A stretch of 46,893 bases of DNA from Paenibacillus lutrae. Its GTDB lineage: Bacteria; Bacillota; Bacilli; Paenibacillales; NBRC-103111. Under the pieces are notes generated by a model. That model saw only the letters and a list, made by a program, of their open reading frames with translations, was not told the DNA's origin and did not search any database. Within the stretch, counting starts at the first letter, position 1, and each line of letters opens with the position of its first letter. Positions 42,153-46,893 of this stretch are shown here, in pieces. The stretch covers positions 1 to 46,893 of the forward strand of contig NZ_RHLK01000023.1 of the NCBI RefSeq assembly GCF_009757775.1. The letters are read 5' to 3'. Both the position numbers and the translations under genes were made by a program.

Positions 42153-42719
42153 GTGGAGATGGAAATGAACCGCTGCGGATGGGTAAATAAAGACCAGTTG
42201 TATATAGATTATCACGATCATGAGTGGGGCATACCGGAGAAAGATGACCGGAAGTTGTTCGAAATGCTCTGCTTAGAAGGAGCACAGGCCGGTTTAAGCT
42301 GGTATACGGTCCTGAAGAAGCGAGCGTATTATCAGCAAGTATTCGATGGGTTTGATGCAGCTATAATTGCACAATATAATGAAGAGAAAATCGCTGAATT
42401 ATTGGATGACCCGGGTATCATTCGTAATCGTCTTAAGGTACGGGGATTCGTTAAGAATGCGCAGGCGTTTTTGAATATTCAAGAGAAATATGGAAGTTTC
42501 TCCTTATATATTTGGCAGTTTGTCGGTGGTGAACCCGTAAAGAATCATTGGAAATCCCTTCAGGAAGTTCCTGTATCAACAGCTCAATCAGATGCTATGA
42601 GCAAAGCGCTCAAAAAAGAAGGGTTTACGTTTGTCGGTACAACAATCTGTTATGCCTATATGCAGGCTACAGGGATGGTCGACGACCATTTGACATCTTG
42701 TTTCAGATATTCGGAATGA
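42153..42719 (+). CDS. tag: DNA-3-methyladenine glycosylase I
   Basis: Excises 3-methyladenine from alkylated DNA. The sequence shows the N-terminal zinc ligands in NRCGWV and YHDHEWG, the fold core FEMLCLEGAQAGLSWYTVLKKR, the FVGGEPVKNHW block and the C-terminal ligands in DDHLTSCF. Length 188 is usual. The start is GTG 42153 behind CGGAGGTACTGA; an in-frame ATG lies six bases later. It faces the SOS-box-controlled 99-residue gene across a shared terminator. Confidence 0.93.
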   Translation: MEMEMNRCGWVNKDQLYIDYHDHEWGIPEKDDRKLFEMLCLEGAQAGLSWYTVLKKRAYYQQVFDGFDAAIIAQYNEEKIAELLDDPGIIRNRLKVRGFVKNAQAFLNIQEKYGSFSLYIWQFVGGEPVKNHWKSLQEVPVSTAQSDAMSKALKKEGFTFVGTTICYAYMQATGMVDDHLTSCFRYSE

Positions 42720-42783
42720 AAAGCAGGAAATTGGCAGGGGATAGACGGGGGCAAAGCTCGGATGAATGTAGATAAGAAGGATC

Positions 42784-42822
42784 GAAAGGGAACCAGGATA
42801 GAGTGCCGGGTTCCCTTTCTTT
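42784..42822. terminator. Terminator between tag and the SOS-controlled gene
   Basis: AAAGGGAACC and GGTTCCCTTT pair perfectly around a 14-base loop, followed by CTTTAT. A-rich sequence on the other side allows it to work in both directions. Confidence 0.8.
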
Positions 42823-42846
42823 ATCACCGGAACAGCGATGAAGTAA

Positions 42847-43146
42847 TCAAGCGTACAACAGGATTTTCTCTTCCAAGCTGGCCTTAATAAATTCAATGCG
42901 TTTGCGGATGTAGAAATCGAGCGCTGCTCCTTTCAGCTCACGGGGTGAGACTCGGCTGTCTGTATCGTTATCTATTATTGTGACGGAACCGTCAGCAAAA
43001 AATTTGAAAGTCAGGTCATCCCATTGAGCATTCGTCTCACCGAGCAAGCTGTCGATCTGCCATGGACGAAGAGAATCTGTATCATTCAACATTTTCTGAA
43101 ACCAAAAATCGCGTTCGATGAAGCGGACATTTTTCCACAGACTCAT
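42847..43146 (-). CDS. Unknown 99-residue protein under probable LexA (SOS) control
   Basis: No family was recognised. The protein is soluble and acidic, starting MSLWKNVRFIERDFWFQKML. It contains a Trp-rich DNA- or protein-contact-like segment (DSLRPWQIDSLLGETNAQWDD), a beta hairpin (LTFKFFADGSVTIIDND) and a helical Lys/Glu end (YIRKRIEFIKASLEEKILLYA). The ATG at 43146 follows AAGGAGGGTC, a strong ribosome binding site. Its promoter carries two near-consensus LexA boxes (43184-43231). It converges on tag. A role in the DNA-damage response is inferred from regulation and neighbourhood, not from homology. Confidence 0.8.
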   Translation of the reverse strand: MSLWKNVRFIERDFWFQKMLNDTDSLRPWQIDSLLGETNAQWDDLTFKFFADGSVTIIDNDTDSRVSPRELKGAALDFYIRKRIEFIKASLEEKILLYA

Positions 43147-43183
43147 AGCAAGACCCTCCTTGGGCCGCTTATCTTCAGATAAG

Positions 43184-43231
43184 CGAACGAATGTTTGTTA
43201 TAAGTATACCAAACGTTTGTTCGGATGTGAA
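43184..43231 (-). promoter_or_regulatory. Promoter with two LexA (SOS) boxes
   Basis: On the minus strand -35 TTCACA (43226-43231) and -10 TATACT (43203-43208) are both 5/6 and spaced by exactly 17. Box CGAACAAACGTTTG (43210-43223, minus strand) fills the spacer. Box CGAACGAATGTTTG (43184-43197, plus strand) covers the expected start point. Each matches the Bacillus consensus CGAACRNRYGTTYC at all but the last base. The ATG is about 40 bases on. Confidence 0.85.
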
Positions 43232-43642
43232 GATCTTTTTCCATATTTTTTCTTAAAAGGGCAATTATTTATAGGCAAGAAAGTCCGTATAATTCTCCGG
43301 ATCGGAGACCGAATCCCCCTGCAAGTTCCAGCTTGTGTATAAAACAAAACAGCACTTCTTCCCGCACGGGAAAGGAGTGCTGTTTTTGTTTGAGCCCGAC
43401 TTTGGTCCAGGTGCAGGATGGACTGGAGATGGTTGTTCCCCTTGACTTGCGTTCGTATAATCAACTTTATCGCGCAGATGTTCATATCCATAAATGGGAG
43501 GAACATGAATATAAGGGGCATGGCGACAATTCGGACACCGCCACCTCAGTTCGGCAGTCATTAAGCAGTTTCATTAAATCGCCCAGAGAAGAGAATGTGC
43601 TGAGACGAAGCTTTAAAAATAGTTTACGAGGAGATGTAAGAA
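43232..43642. other. Intergenic region before the frameshifted exporter
   Basis: About 410 bases without a convincing gene. It contains the terminator at 43341-43391. A TATAAT at 43456-43461, with a weak TTGTTC 18 bases before it, may be the exporter promoter. Frames on both strands here lack ribosome binding sites; they could be remnants of a decayed gene. Confidence 0.5.
43341..43391. terminator. Strong bidirectional hairpin without an obvious client gene
   Basis: CAAAACAGCACT and AGTGCTGTTTTTG pair over 12 bases, with further inner CTT/AAG and CCG/CGG pairing, A run before and T run after. No intact gene ends here on either strand. Confidence 0.8.
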
Positions 43643-44345
43643 GTGAAAAAGTTAATCGAATTTAAAAAAGTAACGAAAGAATACACAATAGGAGAAGTGC
43701 CGATTAAGGCATTGGATGGTGTTGATTTATCTATATCAGAGGGGGAATTCGTCGTTATTTTGGGCGCAAGCGGTGCGGGTAAAAGTACGATTCTGAATAT
43801 ACTCGGCGGTATGGATACGGCTTCTTCAGGAAGTAGTTGTTGGTGATCAAGAAATTACTACATTCAATGAAAAAAAGTTAACAGAGTATCGGGGTGAGAA
43901 AGTAGGTTTTGTATTTCAATTCTATAACTTAATTCCGAATTTAAACGCTCTGGAAAATGTTGAATTCGCCACTGAAGTATGTACGAATCATCTGGATGCT
44001 CAAGATATTTTACATAAAGTCGGATTACAGGAGCGGCTCCGCAACTTCCCTTCCCAGCTCTCCGGAGGAGAACAACAAAGAGTGGCGATCGCCAGAGCCG
44101 TTGCCAAAAATCCTCTGCTTCTGCTCTGTGACGAACCGACAGGTGCTTTGGATTATGTGACCGGCAAGGCCGTCTTAAAGCTTCTTCAGGATTTGAACAG
44201 GGAAACGAAAAAATGCGTTGTGTTGGTCACACATAATTCCGCTATTGCTCCTATGGCCGATAAAGTGATTAAGGTGAAGAGCGGGAGGATCGAAAGCGTT
44301 ACGATCAACGAGAACAAACAAAGTGTTGAAGGGATTGAGTGGTGA
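43643..44345 (+). pseudogene. ABC exporter ATP-binding protein, frameshifted
   Basis: A MacB/LolD-type ATPase gene broken by one frameshift. The first frame starts at GTG 43643 behind GAGGAG and carries Walker A GASGAGKST at 41-49. It then runs into a stop after GGMDTASSGSSCW. From about 43830 the next frame continues the family sequence: EVVVGDQEITTFNEKK, the Q-loop FVFQFYNLIPNL, signature [14 protein letters not shown] and Walker [14 protein letters not shown], ending at 44345. Loss of two bases near 43829-43833 explains it. It may be a true inactivation or a sequencing error. Restored length would be about 234 residues, normal for the family. Its end overlaps the permease start. Confidence 0.85.
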
Positions 44346-46672
44346 TGATGAAATTATTTGTGAAATTACTTAGGGATATTAAACAATCGCTCGGACAATT
44401 TATGGCCTTGGTTTTGATAATCGCAGTAGGAGCTTTTTTCTATGCGGGGCTGGTAACTTACAGTGATAAGCTTAGCGCTTATACAAAGGCTTACTTTCAA
44501 GAACATAATTTAAGCGACTTGAATGTATATTATAAGCAAATTACGAAAGATGATGTGGCGGACTTGAGCGGAATTGAAGGGATTACGAAAATTGAAGAAC
44601 GTTATACCTTTGATGCCGTACAGGTCTTTGAAGATTACAAAGCTTCCTTAAAAATTCATTCGATCCCGGTGCAAAATGAAATTAATACGCTTTTTAGGAT
44701 GGAGGGGCGGATCCCGGCAAAAAAGGATGAGATCTTCGTAGATTCCCGCTATGCCAATGAACATCAGTATCGTGTCGGCGACCAGATCCGCATAAGTGCG
44801 AATGAGAAGGATTTTACGTTTACAATCAGCGCCTTGGGTGAAAATGTCGAACATGTAAAAAAGAACGAAACGCAAGACCATAAAACCTACGGGGTAGCTT
44901 ATATAGCCGAAGAAGCTATACCCCTAATCGCAGGGAGTTTATCCTATAATGAACTCATCATTGATGCTGCAGAAGGTACGGATATTGACCAACTGGGTAA
45001 AACCGTTGAAGCACAAACCAAGCACCTTACCTATTTGGATCAAGTAAGTAAAGAACGGAGTTTCGCTTACTCCAAAATCAATCAAACGATTCAAAATAAT
45101 GGGTTGATGAGTAAGGTTGTCCCTTTCGTTCTGTTTTTAATTTCAGCTGTTATCCTGTTTCTTACCATGTCCATGATTATAGATTCGCAAAGAAATCAAG
45201 TAGGGATTATGAAGGCTTTGGGTATAAAAGACCGAAATATCATGCTTCATTACATGGGCTACCCTGTGCTTGCCGGTATCGCAGGCTCACTTCTGGGCTC
45301 TATCGTTGCTGCGTTTGTATTTATTCCTTTTGTAACTACGTCCAGTGCAAGGTCTTTCTCTCTGCCGGACGTTACATACTCACTTTCTATTTTTTCTTTC
45401 CTTCCTCCTATCCTATTCTCCAGCGCCTTTGGACTCCTGTCCTGTTATTTAAGCGGCAGAAAAATACTGAAAGAACGTGCAGCCCAGGCTATGCGTCCTA
45501 AACCGCCCAAGACGATGAAAAAGATATGGATTGAGCGAATTCCGGGTTTATGGACGCGCATTTCCTATAGTTATAAACTTATTTTGAGAAATATATTTTT
45601 AAATAAACAAAAAGCATTAGTGAGCTCAGTCGGTATTGTAGTAAGCACGGCTTTGTTAATAACTGCTCTGGGTACGCAATCAGCCTTGTTAAAAGTAGCT
45701 GGCCAGGTTGAAGATGTTTATTCCTATGATTTGCGAGTCGATTATACGAGGGGAACATCTTTTGACTCGATTAAACGGCCTTCCGGGATTTCAAATCGTT
45801 ATGATTTAGCAGCCTTTCCAGTTGAATTCTTAAAAGATGGTAACAAAGAAAAAGCCACGTTAGTCGTTACGGAAAAAGAAAACAATCTCATTCATTTCTT
45901 TGACGAACATGACAAGAAGTTGTTTTTGGAAAATCATGGTGTGCTGGTTCCCAAATCTTACGCCGACAAATATCAGATTGCAGAAGGGGATACCATCCAG
46001 GTAAAGTTCACAGCACCGGAGCTTGATAATAAAACGATAGATATGAACGTTCTACATATATCTACCCAGTATTCAAATCCCGCGTTCTATTCCACACCCG
46101 CCTACTTAAAGAGTTTTGACATCAATTACAGTCCCACCTCGCTTTTAGTAGAAGCAGAGAGCCCGCAAGATCTTGCGAACGTTCGTGCCTATTTTGAACA
46201 AGATCCTCAAGTAGACACAATTACAGACAAGAATGATCTGAAGAAATCCGCTCAATATATAGTGAATCAAAACAGTTTTGTGTTTATTATGTTCATCATT
46301 TGTGCCATCGTACTCTCCTTTGGCGCCATATATACGATTTCTTCCATAAATATTTATGAGAGGAACCGTGAACTTGCAACCCTTAAAGTGTTAGGCTACC
46401 AAAAATACAAAATAAACAGACTTATATTTTTTGAAAACATCATACTGACCACGTTTGCAGTAGTTGTAGCTTTACCGATAAGCGGGTATATGTATACAAA
46501 TGTCGTAAAGGCACTGTCCAGCAGCCATCAACAAATACCGGATCAATTAAATATTTTCATTCTATTGATTTCGGTTCTTCTTGCGTTCTTCCTTACGATT
46601 GTATCTAACCTGCTGCTGAGGAGAAAAGTAGCCAACATAAGTATGATCGAATCATTAAAAAGTATCGAATAA
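44345..46672 (+). CDS. FtsX-family ABC exporter permease (two FtsX modules)
   Basis: A 775-residue membrane protein. It has an N-terminal helix (LGQFMALVLIIAVGAFFYAG) and a large extracytoplasmic domain. The first FtsX module has three helices (about 260-375), with the coupling segment QRNQVGIMKALGIKDRNIM. A second N-terminal-type helix near 435, another outer domain and a last FtsX module (IYERNRELATLKVLGYQKYKI) follow. Such pumps export peptides or act on the cell envelope. Start codons GTG 44339, GTG 44342, ATG 44345 and ATG 44348 are all in frame; 44345 overlaps the ATPase stop (TGATG) and is preferred. The DNA is AT-richer than most of the window. With its ATPase frameshifted it may be idle. 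Confidence 0.85.
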   Translation: MMKLFVKLLRDIKQSLGQFMALVLIIAVGAFFYAGLVTYSDKLSAYTKAYFQEHNLSDLNVYYKQITKDDVADLSGIEGITKIEERYTFDAVQVFEDYKASLKIHSIPVQNEINTLFRMEGRIPAKKDEIFVDSRYANEHQYRVGDQIRISANEKDFTFTISALGENVEHVKKNETQDHKTYGVAYIAEEAIPLIAGSLSYNELIIDAAEGTDIDQLGKTVEAQTKHLTYLDQVSKERSFAYSKINQTIQNNGLMSKVVPFVLFLISAVILFLTMSMIIDSQRNQVGIMKALGIKDRNIMLHYMGYPVLAGIAGSLLGSIVAAFVFIPFVTTSSARSFSLPDVTYSLSIFSFLPPILFSSAFGLLSCYLSGRKILKERAAQAMRPKPPKTMKKIWIERIPGLWTRISYSYKLILRNIFLNKQKALVSSVGIVVSTALLITALGTQSALLKVAGQVEDVYSYDLRVDYTRGTSFDSIKRPSGISNRYDLAAFPVEFLKDGNKEKATLVVTEKENNLIHFFDEHDKKLFLENHGVLVPKSYADKYQIAEGDTIQVKFTAPELDNKTIDMNVLHISTQYSNPAFYSTPAYLKSFDINYSPTSLLVEAESPQDLANVRAYFEQDPQVDTITDKNDLKKSAQYIVNQNSFVFIMFIICAIVLSFGAIYTISSINIYERNRELATLKVLGYQKYKINRLIFFENIILTTFAVVVALPISGYMYTNVVKALSSSHQQIPDQLNIFILLISVLLAFFLTIVSNLLLRRKVANISMIESLKSIE

Positions 46673-46738
46673 TAAAGCAGAAGTTTTATTGATCTCTATA
46701 CGGAAGGGACAAGCAAGAACGATATTTTTATAAGAAGT

Positions 46739-46768
46739 AAAGCATACCTGATAAATCGGGTGTGCTTT
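46739..46768 (+). terminator. Terminator stem after the exporter, with its T tract replaced by the IS
   Basis: AAAGCATACCTGA (46739-46751) and TCGGGTGTGCTTT (46756-46768) pair at all 13 positions with two G-U around a TAAA loop. Where a T run would be expected, the IS sequence begins. Confidence 0.75.
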
Positions 46769-46893
46769 CAGCCTGTAGACAAAGTTCCGCAAGGAGCAGG
46801 GTCTACAGGCTTTTTTATCGAATTAGTAAGTAAAACGGTGAGCCGAGGTGTAAAAAATGCTGAGTAAGAGCAATAACGAAGGTCGCTTTCAAG
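46768..46893 (+). mobile_element. Right-end partial insertion sequence (IS1182-like)
   Basis: The exact reverse complement of 1-126. It contains the end hairpin GCCTGTAGAC / GTCTACAGGC (46771-46810) followed by TTTTTT, the transposase upstream region and the first 37 bases of the rightward transposase gene. The window ends inside the element. Confidence 0.75.
46857..46893 (+). CDS. Transposase, N-terminal fragment cut by the contig end (IS1182-like)
   Basis: ATG 46857 opens MLSKSNNEGRFQ and runs off the window. GAGGTG lies about nine bases upstream as ribosome binding site. It is identical to the fragment at 1-37 on the other strand. The IS1182 assignment is tentative because so few residues are visible. 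Confidence 0.5.
   Translation, partial: MLSKSNNEGRFQ

Noticed and set aside
43265-43561. 98-codon minus-strand frame with two CxxC-like cysteine pairs
   Set aside because: It runs through a strong terminator hairpin, has no ribosome binding site and matches nothing recognised. It could at most be a gene remnant.
1-46893. The inverted end repeats as a 46 kb composite transposon or linear-element termini
   Set aside because: The repeats are IS ends with transposase genes running outward off both contig edges, and the interior is mostly housekeeping genes. A contig broken at collapsed repeats is simpler. A spanning long read could still change this.

Overview
The window looks like chromosomal DNA of a spore-forming, Paenibacillus-type member of the Bacillota. 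The grounds are strong AGGAGG-type ribosome binding sites with mixed ATG/GTG/TTG starts, many hairpin-plus-T terminators, a large SLH-domain surface protein, a HelD-type RNA polymerase recycling factor, DegV pairs, DUF3900 and bPH proteins, and two small hydrophilic proteins of the kind common in spore formers. No tRNA, rRNA, CRISPR array or prophage was recognised.

Both ends are the same 126-base sequence in inverted orientation (1-126 and 46768-46893). Each carries the first 37 bases of an outward-reading transposase gene, most like the IS1182 family. The contig therefore probably stops in two copies of one insertion sequence, and in both cases the IS end abuts a stem-loop.

Layout. 0.4-3.5 kb: a four-gene glutamine-type amino-acid importer (ATPase, lipoprotein, two permeases). 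3.6-6.7 kb: an M20D amidohydrolase, an orphan 103-residue protein, an SGNH hydrolase and a TrhA/hemolysin III protein. 7.0-9.4 kb: a second polar amino-acid importer (lipoprotein, permease, ATPase) with a terminator and then a fresh promoter after the lipoprotein gene. 9.4-11.2 kb: two tandem DegV fatty-acid-binding proteins. 11.3-13.5 kb: helD. 13.8-18.3 kb: a 1506-residue S-layer-anchored protein. 18.5-20.1 kb: MOSC protein, YfcE-type phosphoesterase and a small DMT-type membrane protein. 20.5-23.7 kb: topB and ung. 23.7-27.8 kb: a CAACA-rich simple repeat, a multi-spanning permease, a small hypothetical gene, DUF3900, a bacterial PH-domain protein and a 43-residue small protein. 28.0-31.9 kb: a TPR-membrane-L,D-transpeptidase fusion behind two tandem palindromes, an IF-3-like paralogue and a membrane-anchored propeller-like protein. 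32-38 kb: M29 aminopeptidase, an orphan protein, an MFS transporter, udk, two small proteins and a patatin-like lipase. 38.1-41.2 kb: a TPP-riboswitch-controlled thiamine-precursor importer (thiY, MTH1187-type protein, thiX, thiZ). 41.3-43.2 kb: a TatD-family hydrolase, tag, and a 99-residue unknown gene whose promoter carries two LexA-type SOS boxes. 43.6-46.7 kb: an AT-richer MacB/FtsX-type ABC exporter whose ATPase gene is frameshifted.

The most promising leads are the SOS-box-controlled unknown gene at 42847-43146, the double operator ahead of the L,D-transpeptidase fusion, the IF-3 paralogue, the small protein at 27683-27814, and the terminator-adjacent IS ends. All product names come from reading the translations; no database search was run.
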